NCBI RefSeq assembly: GCF_004123295.1
Contig: NZ_SDMK01000002.1
Location: 826,784 to 890,783, forward strand
Length of the DNA stretch: 64,000 nucleotides
Direction of reading: 5' to 3'
Source: Silvibacterium dinghuense
GTDB taxonomy: Bacteria > Acidobacteriota > Terriglobia > Terriglobales > Acidobacteriaceae
Shown here piece by piece: positions 17,230-29,143 of this stretch (its first letter is position 1; each line of letters opens with the position of its first letter). The position numbers and the translations under genes are program-made. The notes under the pieces were generated by a model. That model did not search any database. It was not told where the DNA came from and saw only the letters and a list, made by a program, of their open reading frames with translations.

Positions 17230-17266
17230 TTCACTATAAATATCGTATCACGATATTTATAGTGAA
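17230..17266. promoter_or_regulatory. Perfect 16-bp inverted repeat, probable MarR operator
   Basis: Arms TTCACTATAAATATCG and CGATATTTATAGTGAA are exact complements around a TATCA spacer. TATAAAT within the arm could be the marR -10 box. The repeat stands one base upstream of the marR start codon, the classic place for autorepression. Confidence 0.8.
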
Positions 17267-17276
17267 ACGAAACTGA

Positions 17277-17309
17277 GTGCCCCGCCCAAGCAGAGCTTGG
17301 ACGGGACAC
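17277..17309. repeat. Dispersed palindromic repeat, copy A
   Basis: 15-bp arms GTGCCCCGCCCAAGC and GCTTGGACGGGACAC around AGA (two G-T mismatches). The pattern GTGxCCCxxxCAAGC...GCTTGGGxGGG recurs at 28008, 51178 and 56281. It lies between ccmE and marR and may also terminate ccmE. Confidence 0.6.
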
Positions 17310-17336
17310 CCATGGTTTCGAAAGGGAAAGAATGCT

Positions 17337-17801
17337 CTAACGCGCAGCCGGTAGAACCACGGCAGCAGTACTCGCCGGAGCAGCGGCAGCACCCGGCTTG
17401 GAACCCGGAGCGGGAGCATATTTTGAAGCGCACTTGGCCTGCAGCTGCGTGGCGTGGAAGACGCCATCGCGGCCATAAGTACCGATCGCCAGCGCCTGCG
17501 AGTCGTCTTTGAAGGTATCCGGTGGCGGCTCATCGCCTTCGTAGGAGACACGGAGCTGGTTGGCATTCTCCACCAGAACAAAATCGGCATTGGCGCCGTT
17601 GTGCACGATCGAGCCGGGTAGAACATTGCCTGCCACGCGCAGGTTCCGCGTATAGGCCTTGCCGCCCATGGCGTGCAGTTCCTGGATGGTGACGTAATAG
17701 CTCTTGGTCGCGTTGGCGCCGGTGACGGCGAGCCACGCGACGACGCCGAGAATGACGACGACGGCGGCGCCAATCTTGATTTGGGGTTTGGTCAGGGCCA
17801 T
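17337..17801 (-). CDS. ccmE: Heme chaperone CcmE, cysteine (CxxxY) type
   Basis: Periplasmic heme chaperone tethered by one N-terminal helix (~10-27). The OB-fold is recognisable from YYVTIQELHAMGGKAYTRNLRVAGNVLPGS and VSYEGDEPPPDTFKDDSQALAIGTYGRDGVFHATQLQAKC. The residue that binds heme covalently in classical CcmE is a histidine in HxxxY; here it is Cys124, followed by Tyr128 (CASKY). That is the variant described for the System I* machinery of some Deltaproteobacteria and archaea. A low-complexity Ala/Pro tail follows. Length 154 aa. It is divergent from thiC and upstream of marR, not fused to the ccmAB operon. Confidence 0.88.
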   Translation of the reverse strand: MALTKPQIKIGAAVVVILGVVAWLAVTGANATKSYYVTIQELHAMGGKAYTRNLRVAGNVLPGSIVHNGANADFVLVENANQLRVSYEGDEPPPDTFKDDSQALAIGTYGRDGVFHATQLQAKCASKYAPAPGSKPGAAAAPASTAAVVLPAAR

Positions 17802-17811
17802 CTGCTGGTAG

Positions 17812-19500
<1,689 letters not shown>

Positions 19501-19523
19501 TCTTTCTGCATTTCCAAAACGCG

Positions 19524-19550
19524 CAGGCCCGGCTTTCACCGCCGGGCCTG
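19524..19550 (+). terminator. thiC terminator hairpin
   Basis: 10-bp perfect stem CAGGCCCGGC / GCCGGGCCTG with a 7-nt loop, 23 bp after the thiC stop. Confidence 0.65.
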
Positions 19551-19668
19551 TGCCTGTTTACGGCTCAAAATGGCATAGTACGCGCGAAAATCAGGCCGAT
19601 CCTGCAACCCCTGGGTGGCTGCGGCGTATCTCAATGCGGGTATAGCTAAATGTGAAAGGAGCGCCATC

Positions 19669-19938
19669 ATGAATGCGATCAAGTTCTGGGCAGTGTTTAC
19701 CGTGGGGGTGGCCGCCGGCGCGGCCGTTGCGTTGATCTATGCGCCGCAGTCGGGAGAAAAGACCCGGCGTCAGCTCAAACGCAACTTCGAGGATGCAACG
19801 GACTACATCAAGGACGCAGCCGACACCCTCGGCGATCACGCGGAAAAGTATGTGAAAAAGGGCAAGGGGCTGGTAGATGACGTCGTGGACTCCGCCTCGA
19901 ACGCTGTCAGCGCGGCAAAGAAGGTTGTACAGATTTAA
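19669..19938 (+). CDS. YtxH domain-containing small membrane protein
   Basis: 89-aa protein with one N-terminal helix (FWAVFTVGVAAGAAVALIYAP) that ends in the YtxH/gas-vesicle-like signature APQSGEKTRRQLKRN. It continues as a charged amphipathic helix with repeating Ala/Asp/Lys (FEDATDYIKDAADTLGDHAEKY). Family members are usually general-stress envelope proteins of unknown action. The start at 19669 is supported by GAAAGGAG 7 nt upstream. It is monocistronic, closed by a 50-bp palindrome. Confidence 0.88.
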   Translation: MNAIKFWAVFTVGVAAGAAVALIYAPQSGEKTRRQLKRNFEDATDYIKDAADTLGDHAEKYVKKGKGLVDDVVDSASNAVSAAKKVVQI

Positions 19939-19953
19939 TGCCGAAAGCGCTCG

Positions 19954-20003
19954 CAGAAAACAGAAAAGCCAGACCCGCGCGGGTCTGGCTTTTCTGTTTT
20001 CTG
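19954..20003. terminator. 50-bp perfect palindrome, bidirectional terminator
   Basis: 25-bp arms starting CAGAAAACAGAAAAGCCAG and meeting at CGCG with no spacer. Because of the A- and T-rich outer arms, it reads as stem plus U-tract on both strands. It separates two convergent small membrane-protein genes. Confidence 0.8.
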
Positions 20004-20018
20004 TTTGAAGACGTTGCG

Positions 20019-20204
20019 CTACGAGACCTGTTGGACTGGTTCCTGTTTTACGCTGGCCACGCGCGAAGCCGCCACCGACTGCGCATGGGCGCGAAAGACG
20101 GTGAAGGCCAGCCTGCAAATCCCGTAGGCCGCCAGGACCCCCAGGGCCAACGAGGCGACACTGGCACATACAAGCATCAGGGTATTCATCGCATCCTGCA
20201 TCAT
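20019..20204 (-). CDS. Small single-helix membrane protein, unknown
   Basis: 61-aa product with one clear transmembrane segment (LMLVCASVASLALGVLAAYGICRL) and a positively charged C-terminal tail. It is convergent with the YtxH gene and shares its palindromic terminator, which favours a real gene. The ribosome-binding site is weak (GGAAGTT before a double ATG). No family recognised. Confidence 0.5.
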   Translation of the reverse strand: MMQDAMNTLMLVCASVASLALGVLAAYGICRLAFTVFRAHAQSVAASRVASVKQEPVQQVS

Positions 20205-20495
20205 AACTTCCGACTCTGCCTTTGTTCTGCTCGTCCGTAAATGTCCGATCCACCCACAGGCCGGATCGCGGCAGGTTTCTCCGTCTCAACAGAGAGCCTT
20301 ACCCCTTACGATGACATTGTGGCAGAGAGAGTGCTCCGGGCGGCTATAAATTGACCCAACTTTCTGTTGCCGAATAAGATACCGGAAGGGGATCTGAGGC
20401 CATCTTCAAGCTTCCGCTGAAGTTTTGCAACGTCCTGAACCGCCTTCCAGCGCGTGTCGACGAAAATTCATAATCGCCGGGTCCCGATCAATTCC

Positions 20496-23335
<2,840 letters not shown>

Positions 23336-23339
<4 letters not shown>

Positions 23340-24280
23340 CGCCGCTCGAGGATGACCTGCAGACAGAACATCCCCAGGAAGCCTCCGGCTTCCCTGCTGT
23401 AGCCGTTCCCACGCCCACATTTGGCACTGTATCCGGCGAGAACGTGCCACCATTCCCCGCCGAGTTCTTCCGTCCGCGGATGACCCCCAACATCGGCCAC
23501 ACCGCACTCTTTTTCTTGCTCGCGTTTATCGCGCTGCTCATCGGCCAGAGCCTTGGGATATTCCTCTTCCAGCAGCTGCATTTCTTCGGCCACCAGACAC
23601 TCCGCCAGCTGGCGAATGCCGCGCAGGACGATCCACGTGTCAGCCTGCCGGTGCAGGGCTTCTCTTACGCGCTGGTTGCACTCGTGGTGATTCCCACCTT
23701 CTCCCTGCTGTGGCATGAGCCATTTCGCATCGGCATTCACTGGAACGCCGACGTCGCCCGGCGGCGTTTCCTCATACTTGCCCTCGGCGGACTCGGTTCG
23801 GGCTTCGGTATCGGTCTCCTCGGCAACTTTCTACCCATGCCGAAAGATCCGCCCATCATGCAGGACATCATGCATTCGCCCCTCGGCGCATGGATGATGC
23901 TCATCTTCGGAGTCACCATCGCGCCATTGCTCGAAGAGCTGGCCTTCCGCGGCTTCCTGCTGCCCAGCCTGGTCAACGGCGTCCGCTGGCTCGAGCGCGA
24001 GCAGATCATCGGCCCGGCAGCGGCACGCCTCGTCGGCATCCCTGTCTCCATATTGATCACCAGCCTCGGCTTTGCCATCATGCACTCGCCGCAGGTTTCG
24101 CATGCCTGGGGACCGCTGGTGCTCATCGGCGGCGTCAGCATTGTGCTGTGCATCGTGCGCCTCACCCTCGACTCGCTTGCCGCCTCCGTAGTCGTGCACG
24201 CGGCCTACAACTTCACCCTCTTCGCGGGCATGATCGCCGCTACCGGCGGCTTCCGGCACCTCGAACGGCTTACGACGTAA
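23336..24280 (+). CDS. CPBP family intramembrane metalloprotease
   Basis: Membrane-embedded protease of the CAAX-processing/bacteriocin-protection (ABI) family. Eight or so hydrophobic segments follow a Pro-rich cytoplasmic N-terminus. The glutamate motif is [15 protein letters not shown] (EExxxR), and the second and third motifs are [11 protein letters not shown] and VVHAAYNF, supplying the metal-binding histidines and asparagine. Length 314 aa. The ATG overlaps the uvrA stop (ATGA), so it is cotranslated with uvrA. pyrE follows 26 bp later. No substrate can be inferred. Confidence 0.92.
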
Positions 24281-24306
24281 ACCTGCGCCGGGCTACAATT
24301 TCTCTG

Positions 24307-24912
24307 ATGACTACCAGCAACCGCGACGCGCTTCTGCACCTGCTCTCCCGGATTTCCTTCAAGCTTGGCGATTTCACGCTCTCTTCCGGCGCGAAGAGCG
24401 ACTATTACATCGACTGCCGCATCACCACACTGCACGCTGAGGGAGCGCGCCTCACCGGCCTGGCGCTGCTCGACCTGCTGCACCAGCACAAGCTGAGCCC
24501 AGCAGCCGTGGGCGGCCTCACCATGGGCGCCGATCCGGTCGTCTCCGCCGTCTCGATCGCCAGTGCGTGGCGCGCCGCCGAACACCCCAACAACCATCAT
24601 CCGCTGATACACGGTTTCCTCGTGCGCAAGGCCGAGAAAGCCCACGGCACCGGCCGCCGCATCGAAGGCTTCTTTGAAGAAGGCGCCCCCGTAGTCATCG
24701 TCGATGACGTCTGCACCACCGGCGCTTCCACCATCAACGCGATTGATGCCGCGAAGCAGGCTGGCATGAAGGTGATCGGCGCTCTCTGCCTGGTCGAGCG
24801 TGAAGCCAAAGGCCGCGCCGCGGTCGAGGCCGCCTGCGAAGGTGCGCCCTTCCTCAGCCTCTACACTGCGAACGATGTCCGTGCCGCGCACGTAGCGCAA
24901 CTCGCGATGTAG
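24307..24912 (+). CDS. pyrE: Orotate phosphoribosyltransferase PyrE
   Basis: Converts orotate and PRPP to orotidine 5'-phosphate in pyrimidine synthesis. The type-I PRTase PRPP loop is VVIVDDVCTTGAST (~136-149), and FTLSSGAKSDYYIDCR near the N-terminus is the PyrE signature. A catalytic Lys/Arg loop (VRKAEKAHGTGRRIEGF) precedes the PRPP loop. Length 201 aa. The start ATG at 24307 is set by alignment with the family N-terminus; it has no strong ribosome-binding site. Probably cotranscribed with uvrA and the CPBP gene, ending at the hairpin at 24928. Confidence 0.94.
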   Translation: MTTSNRDALLHLLSRISFKLGDFTLSSGAKSDYYIDCRITTLHAEGARLTGLALLDLLHQHKLSPAAVGGLTMGADPVVSAVSIASAWRAAEHPNNHHPLIHGFLVRKAEKAHGTGRRIEGFFEEGAPVVIVDDVCTTGASTINAIDAAKQAGMKVIGALCLVEREAKGRAAVEAACEGAPFLSLYTANDVRAAHVAQLAM

Positions 24913-24927
24913 TCTGCCTCTAAAAGC

Positions 24928-24972
24928 AAAAAGAAAGCGGGGCGCCGGTGACCGGCGCCCCGCTTTCTTTTT
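24928..24972. terminator. Strong bidirectional terminator
   Basis: Arms of about 22 bp (from AAAAAGAAAGCGGGGCGCC) pair around a one-base centre. A-rich and T-rich flanks give a U-tract on either strand, between convergent pyrE and the OmpA-like gene. Confidence 0.85.
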
Positions 24973-24996
24973 CTCTCAACACGCTCTTACAAGGCC

Positions 24997-25764
24997 CTAC
25001 TGATTGCTGCTTTCTGCAGGCATCCTCAGGCTGCTCGTCTGCGCGGGAGCTGTAGGCTCCTGCCCAGTCATGTTCGAGAGAAGCTGAATGTCGACACGGC
25101 GATTCTTGGCCCGTCCTGCGGCCGTGGAGTTGGTAGCAACCTCCTTATCCTTGCCGATACCGATCAGGTAGAACTTATGTGCCGGAACGTTGTACTTCGA
25201 CGCAAGATACTGCACCACCGCCTGGGCGCGGCGCTGGCTCAGATCGTAGTTGTAGGCCGCGGAACCCGTCGAGTCGGTGCCGCCGGTGACCTCGAGGATG
25301 TAGCCCTTCACGCCCTGCAGTTGCCCGGCAAACTGGTCGAGCTGCTGCTTATCGACTCGCGTCAACTCCGCCTTGTCGAAGCCGAAGTTCACCGAGGCCG
25401 CCGTCACCTGCTGATAGCTGTCGAGGTTCGCCACCACGCTGGCCAGTGAATCCGCGCGGTTCACTGCATCCTGCGCCGACTGCTGTGCCTGTCCTGCAGC
25501 CTGGTTCGCGGTTTGTGCCTGCTGGTTGGCCTGGTTCGCAGAGTTCTGCGCCTGCGCGATGCCCGCCTGTGCGCGCTGGTCCACGTCATGGATATTGCGG
25601 TTGTTGCGGGCGGTGGCGTCGTCCAGCTCGTTGGTCTGCTGGATGATGGGGGTCGTCTGGCTGCGGACGTAATTCTTGGTGGTGCAGCCGGTCACCAGGA
25701 AGAGAGAAAGTGCTCCCAATGCAGAGGCGCTGAAAAGACCTGGGATGTGCTGGCTACGAGTCAT
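24997..25764 (-). CDS. OmpA family peptidoglycan-associated lipoprotein
   Basis: Outer-membrane lipoprotein that grips peptidoglycan. The lipobox is FLVTGC (Cys27). Residues ~50-110 form a Gln/Ala-rich coiled coil with short repeats (AQNSANQANQQAQTANQAAG), resembling an Lpp-like rod. The C-terminal OmpA domain (~125-240) begins VNFGFDKAELTRVDKQQLDQF and contains GTDSTGSAAYNYDLSQRRAQAVVQYL and the closing RAKNRRVDIQL. A Ser/Pro-rich tail ends the 255 residues. Unlike Pal, no tol genes are adjacent. Confidence 0.92.
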   Translation of the reverse strand: MTRSQHIPGLFSASALGALSLFLVTGCTTKNYVRSQTTPIIQQTNELDDATARNNRNIHDVDQRAQAGIAQAQNSANQANQQAQTANQAAGQAQQSAQDAVNRADSLASVVANLDSYQQVTAASVNFGFDKAELTRVDKQQLDQFAGQLQGVKGYILEVTGGTDSTGSAAYNYDLSQRRAQAVVQYLASKYNVPAHKFYLIGIGKDKEVATNSTAAGRAKNRRVDIQLLSNMTGQEPTAPAQTSSLRMPAESSNQ

Positions 25765-26082
25765 CTTGTCTCACTCCATTCTCCGCGGCTTCTTTCGTCG
25801 CGCCGCGCGAGTCTTATTCGTTCGGACCCTCCCTGTCTTGCATCCCGTTGATTGGAAACACACCAACGGCCGCAGGGTGCCCGTTGCCAATATGAGATGC
25901 ACGACTCGGGCCAAAAAGAGAATGCTCTTATTAACTTCTTTTTCATGTATTAGATACACAAAATGACAGGTAACAGTACTACGCCCGGCTCGCCTTTATG
26001 ACCGGTAATTTTTACCTGATTGATGGCAGAGTGTGCGCGAATCTCTCCCTATCGGCTCGGTCTACACTGGAAGAGAAGGCGA
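25765..26082. other. Divergent intergenic region, ompA-like gene / uvrC
   Basis: 318 bp. The middle (25915-25975) is clearly AT-richer than the surroundings and probably holds the promoters of both genes, but I could not pick convincing -35/-10 pairs. No coding sequence, repeat or RNA was recognised. Confidence 0.5.
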
Positions 26083-27981
26083 ATGGATCTCGAGCAGAAA
26101 ATCCGGACACTGCCGGCAAAACCCGGCGTTTACCTCTATAAAAATGCCGAGGGCGAGGTCATCTACGTCGGGAAGGCTAAGAACCTCCGCTCCCGCGTCC
26201 GCTCCTACCTGCTCGAAGCCTCGCAGGCCAATGCCAAAACCGGCTCGCTCATGCGCGAGGCCGTCGACGTCGACTACATCATGGTTGCCAACGAGCACGA
26301 GGCCCTCGCGCTCGAAAACAACCTCATCAAGCAGCGTAAGCCGCGCTTCAACATCCTGCTGCGCGATGACAAGACCTATCCGTACGTAAAGCTCACGCTC
26401 GCCGACCGCTATCCCAAGGTCTTCGTCACCCGCCGCCTGCGCAAGGACGGCGGCGCCTATTACGGTCCGTACTTCCCCGGCAATCTCGCCTACCGCATTG
26501 CCGAGCTCATCCATCGCAGCTTCCTGCTGCCCAGCTGCAAGCTCGACCTGCGCCGCTACTACCCGCGCCCCTGCCTGCAGTACTACATCAAGCGCTGTCT
26601 CGGCCCCTGCGTCGAGGGCCTGACTACTCCCGAGGCCTACCGCGAGTCCGTCCGCGATGCGCAGATGTTTCTCGAAGGCCGTGCCGACGATCTTGAGAAA
26701 TCCTTACAACAGCGCATGGAAGAAGCCGCCATGGCCGAGCAGTACGAATTGGCGGCCAAGTACCGCGACCTGCTCATCACCATCAGCCAATTGCAGGAAA
26801 AGCAGCGTATCGCCACAGTCGAGAACGATGACGCCGATGTCTTCGGCTATCACTACGAGAACGGCATGCTCGCCGTGAACCTCTTCCATATGCGCGGCGG
26901 CAAGATCGTCGATCGGCGCGAGTTTTTCTGGGAAGACCTGCAGGAGCTCGAGCTTTTCGAGTCCGCAATAGAGGAAGACGAAGAACAGCCGGCCATGGCG
27001 GCATCAACCGATTTCCAGGCTGGAGCCGTCTTCTCCGCACTGCTCAAGCAGCTCTACATCGATCAGAATTACGTGCCACGTACGGTATATCTGCCGGTGG
27101 AGTTTGCCGACCGCCCCGCGCTCGCGGCTTTACTTGCTGAGCACTCCGGCCATCGCGTCGATATCGCTGTGCCGGTGCGCGGCGAGCGCCGCTCGCTCGT
27201 CGACCTCGCCGGTCAGAATGCCAAGCAGAGCTACGACCAGCGCTTTCGCGTGATGCAGCCGACCGAGAAGCTGATTCAGGAATCGCTGCAGGACATCCTC
27301 ATGCTGCCCGAGCTGCCGCGCCGCATCGAGTGCTTCGACATTTCTCACATCCAGGGAGCGGAAACCGTCGCCTCCATGGTGGTGTGGGAGAGCGGCGGCA
27401 TGAAGAAATCCGACTACCGCAAGTTCAAGATCAAAACCGTCGAAGGCGTTGACGATTTCGCCTCCATGCGCGAAGTCATCACGCGCCGCTACAAGCGGCT
27501 TCAGGAAGAAAATCAGCCGATGCCCAGCCTGATTCTCGTCGACGGCGGCCTCGGCCAATTGCACGCCGCCGCGGAGGCGCTCGAGGATCTGGGCCTCACC
27601 ACGCAACCGCTCGCATCCATCGCGAAACGCGAAGAGCTGATCTATCTCTACGGCCAGGAGGACGAGCCCATCGTCCTCGAGCGCCGGTCGCCTGTGTTGC
27701 ACTTAATCCAGCGCGTGCGCGACGAATCGCACCGCTTCGCCATCACCTACCATCGCAAGCGCCGCGAGATGCGCGACCGCGATTCGGAACTGCTTGGCAT
27801 CCCCGGTGTCGGCGCGCGCACCCGCACCCGCCTCATCGAACACTTCGGCAGCCTGCGCAGCGTACAGCAGGCCGACCTCGCCGCCCTCACCGCAGTCGTG
27901 CCGCAGAAAATTGCTGAAGCGATCTATGCGCACTTCCATGCGGAGGAAGCAGAGGCCACGCTGCCGATTCTCGGTCAATAA
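26083..27981 (+). CDS. uvrC: Excinuclease ABC subunit UvrC
   Basis: Dual-incision nuclease of nucleotide excision repair. N-terminal GIY-YIG domain: PAKPGVYLYKNAEGEVIYVGKAKNLRSRVRSYL. Next come a Cys cluster (LPSCKLDLRRYYPRPCLQYYIKRCLGPC), a UVR motif for UvrB contact (~200-235), an RNase H-like 3' nuclease domain (IECFDISHIQGAETVASMVV and LILVDGGLGQL with acidic residues), and C-terminal helix-hairpin-helix motifs (LLGIPGVGARTRTRLIEHFGS). Start 26083 follows AGAAGG by a suitable distance. Length 632 aa. Confidence 0.97.
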   Translation: MDLEQKIRTLPAKPGVYLYKNAEGEVIYVGKAKNLRSRVRSYLLEASQANAKTGSLMREAVDVDYIMVANEHEALALENNLIKQRKPRFNILLRDDKTYPYVKLTLADRYPKVFVTRRLRKDGGAYYGPYFPGNLAYRIAELIHRSFLLPSCKLDLRRYYPRPCLQYYIKRCLGPCVEGLTTPEAYRESVRDAQMFLEGRADDLEKSLQQRMEEAAMAEQYELAAKYRDLLITISQLQEKQRIATVENDDADVFGYHYENGMLAVNLFHMRGGKIVDRREFFWEDLQELELFESAIEEDEEQPAMAASTDFQAGAVFSALLKQLYIDQNYVPRTVYLPVEFADRPALAALLAEHSGHRVDIAVPVRGERRSLVDLAGQNAKQSYDQRFRVMQPTEKLIQESLQDILMLPELPRRIECFDISHIQGAETVASMVVWESGGMKKSDYRKFKIKTVEGVDDFASMREVITRRYKRLQEENQPMPSLILVDGGLGQLHAAAEALEDLGLTTQPLASIAKREELIYLYGQEDEPIVLERRSPVLHLIQRVRDESHRFAITYHRKRREMRDRDSELLGIPGVGARTRTRLIEHFGSLRSVQQADLAALTAVVPQKIAEAIYAHFHAEEAEATLPILGQ

Positions 27982-28007
27982 GCGGTAAACAGAGCCGGAC
28001 CAAACGG

Positions 28008-28040
28008 GTGGCCAACTCAAGCCTCTGCTGCTTGAGTGGT
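28008..28040. repeat. Dispersed palindromic repeat, copy B
   Basis: GTGGCCAACTCAAGC, 7 nt, then GCTTGAGTGGT. It matches copies at 17277, 51178 and 56281, and lies just after the uvrC stop. Confidence 0.6.
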
Positions 28041-28082
28041 GAAGCACGAACCCCAACACAAACCCTGGTTCAGAGATTCAGG

Positions 28083-28133
28083 CCCGTTGGTCCCCCACAT
28101 CTCAAAGAGCACGAGATGTGGGGGACCAACGGG
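28083..28133. terminator. Long hairpin between uvrC and the PIN toxin gene
   Basis: Perfect 21-bp arms beginning CCCGTTGGTCCCCCACATC around a 9-nt loop, ending 1 bp before the toxin stop codon. Probably terminates both convergent transcripts; it could also be a mobile palindromic unit. Confidence 0.65.
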
Positions 28134-28134
28134 T

Positions 28135-28560
28135 TTAGAGCATTGGGTTGTCAAAGTCCGCGATGAATTGGATTCCCTGAATATGTAACCGATGCAGTTG
28201 CTTATCGCCGGTCAAGAAAAGGTCGATCCCAGCTGAAGCAGCGCAGGCCAGGTGAATGGCATCCGGAGCTTTCAGCTTGTGCGTGGCCCGCAGTTCGCTG
28301 AAAGGTTCAACCGCACCTTCATCAAACGGCAGGTATACAAAGCCCATTTCATCCAACGTCGCGCGGATCAACTTGCGCCGCCCCTCATCCTTAGACTTCG
28401 AGCTGCCTGCCATGATCTCTCCGAGAGCCAGGTAGCTCGTATAGAGCCGATCTCCCCGTTCGTAGGCGCGCTTCAGGAGGTGAGCCATCCGAAGCCTATG
28501 CTTCGGATGGTCCTCCAGGATATAAATCAGCATCATCGTGTCCCAGTAGATGCGGCTCAT
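28135..28560 (-). CDS. PIN-domain (VapC-like) ribonuclease toxin
   Basis: 141-aa PIN nuclease, probably the toxin of a type II pair. The first acidic residue is in IYWDTMMLIYILE (Asp7), a conserved Glu in SYLALGEIMAGSSKSK, and the later Asp residues in KAPDAIHLACAASAGIDLFLTGDKQL, which is the typical PIN C-terminal motif. Such proteins cleave tRNA, rRNA or mRNA when freed from the antitoxin. The start overlaps the upstream gene by 4 bp (ATGA), the usual antitoxin-toxin arrangement. It ends next to a long hairpin. Confidence 0.88.
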   Translation of the reverse strand: MSRIYWDTMMLIYILEDHPKHRLRMAHLLKRAYERGDRLYTSYLALGEIMAGSSKSKDEGRRKLIRATLDEMGFVYLPFDEGAVEPFSELRATHKLKAPDAIHLACAASAGIDLFLTGDKQLHRLHIQGIQFIADFDNPML

Positions 28561-29021
28561 CGTGCGTCCTCATCCTCCTCCGAGCGCACCCAGCGGATGA
28601 AGCCCTCCGCGCCGCCATAGCTGGCAATCTCGTCACGCAAGACGCCGCGAATCTTTGCAATGAGCCGGTCAGCCTTGTCCTTAGGCGTTTCAATGATGGA
28701 AGAGTCAGAAGGTGGCATAATCGATCTTGAAATGGAGCCTCCATTCTCCCGAATCACACGGTAATGCACGACTACCGTAGTCCCCTGCTTTTTTTCAGGC
28801 CCGTCCACACGAACAATTTCGAGATTTTGTTCGCGCAGAAACTTCTGCGCCTGAATGGCGCTGCATATCTGAGGAATGTGATTTCTGGGAAAACCCTCCC
28901 CGTCCAGTGTTTCGCTTAATCCGCGCACAGGAATCGAGAATTCGTTCTTCCCCGACTTACGTGCGGGCCGGATATACATCGAAACTGCCACTTCACGCAC
29001 TTTATCGCTGAGCTTCGACAT
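28557..29021 (-). CDS. Putative antitoxin partner of the PIN toxin, unknown family
   Basis: 154-aa protein translated just ahead of the PIN toxin with overlapping stop/start. ATG at 29021 has an ideal ribosome-binding site (GCAGGAGGAG, 8 nt away), so longer readings are unlikely. I see no AbrB, RHH, Phd or MerR pattern. The N-terminal half (LSDKVREVAVSMYIRPARKSGKNEFSI, then GEGFPRNHIPQICSAIQAQKFLRE) looks like a compact alpha/beta fold. The C-terminal half is charged and ends in an acidic tail RSEEDEDAR that could cap the basic toxin surface. At twice the usual VapB size, it is either a new antitoxin type or a non-antitoxin partner. Confidence 0.7.
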   Translation of the reverse strand: MSKLSDKVREVAVSMYIRPARKSGKNEFSIPVRGLSETLDGEGFPRNHIPQICSAIQAQKFLREQNLEIVRVDGPEKKQGTTVVVHYRVIRENGGSISRSIMPPSDSSIIETPKDKADRLIAKIRGVLRDEIASYGGAEGFIRWVRSEEDEDAR

Positions 29022-29063
29022 TACTCGCTCCTCCTGCAGGTAGCCTTCCGATAAGACAGTCTC

Positions 29064-29097
29064 ATACATACAGTATTTTGTCAAAAAATATATGTAT
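29064..29097 (-). promoter_or_regulatory. AT-rich control region of the toxin-antitoxin pair
   Basis: Inverted arms ATACATA and TATGTAT, 20 nt apart, flank a minus-strand TTGACA (29079-29084) about 60 bp upstream of the antitoxin start. A matching -10 box is not clear, so this is a candidate operator/promoter only. Confidence 0.35.
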
Positions 29098-29143
29098 ATG
29101 TTTTATATGGAACCATCCGGGAGGCACACTCGTACTGGAGCGA

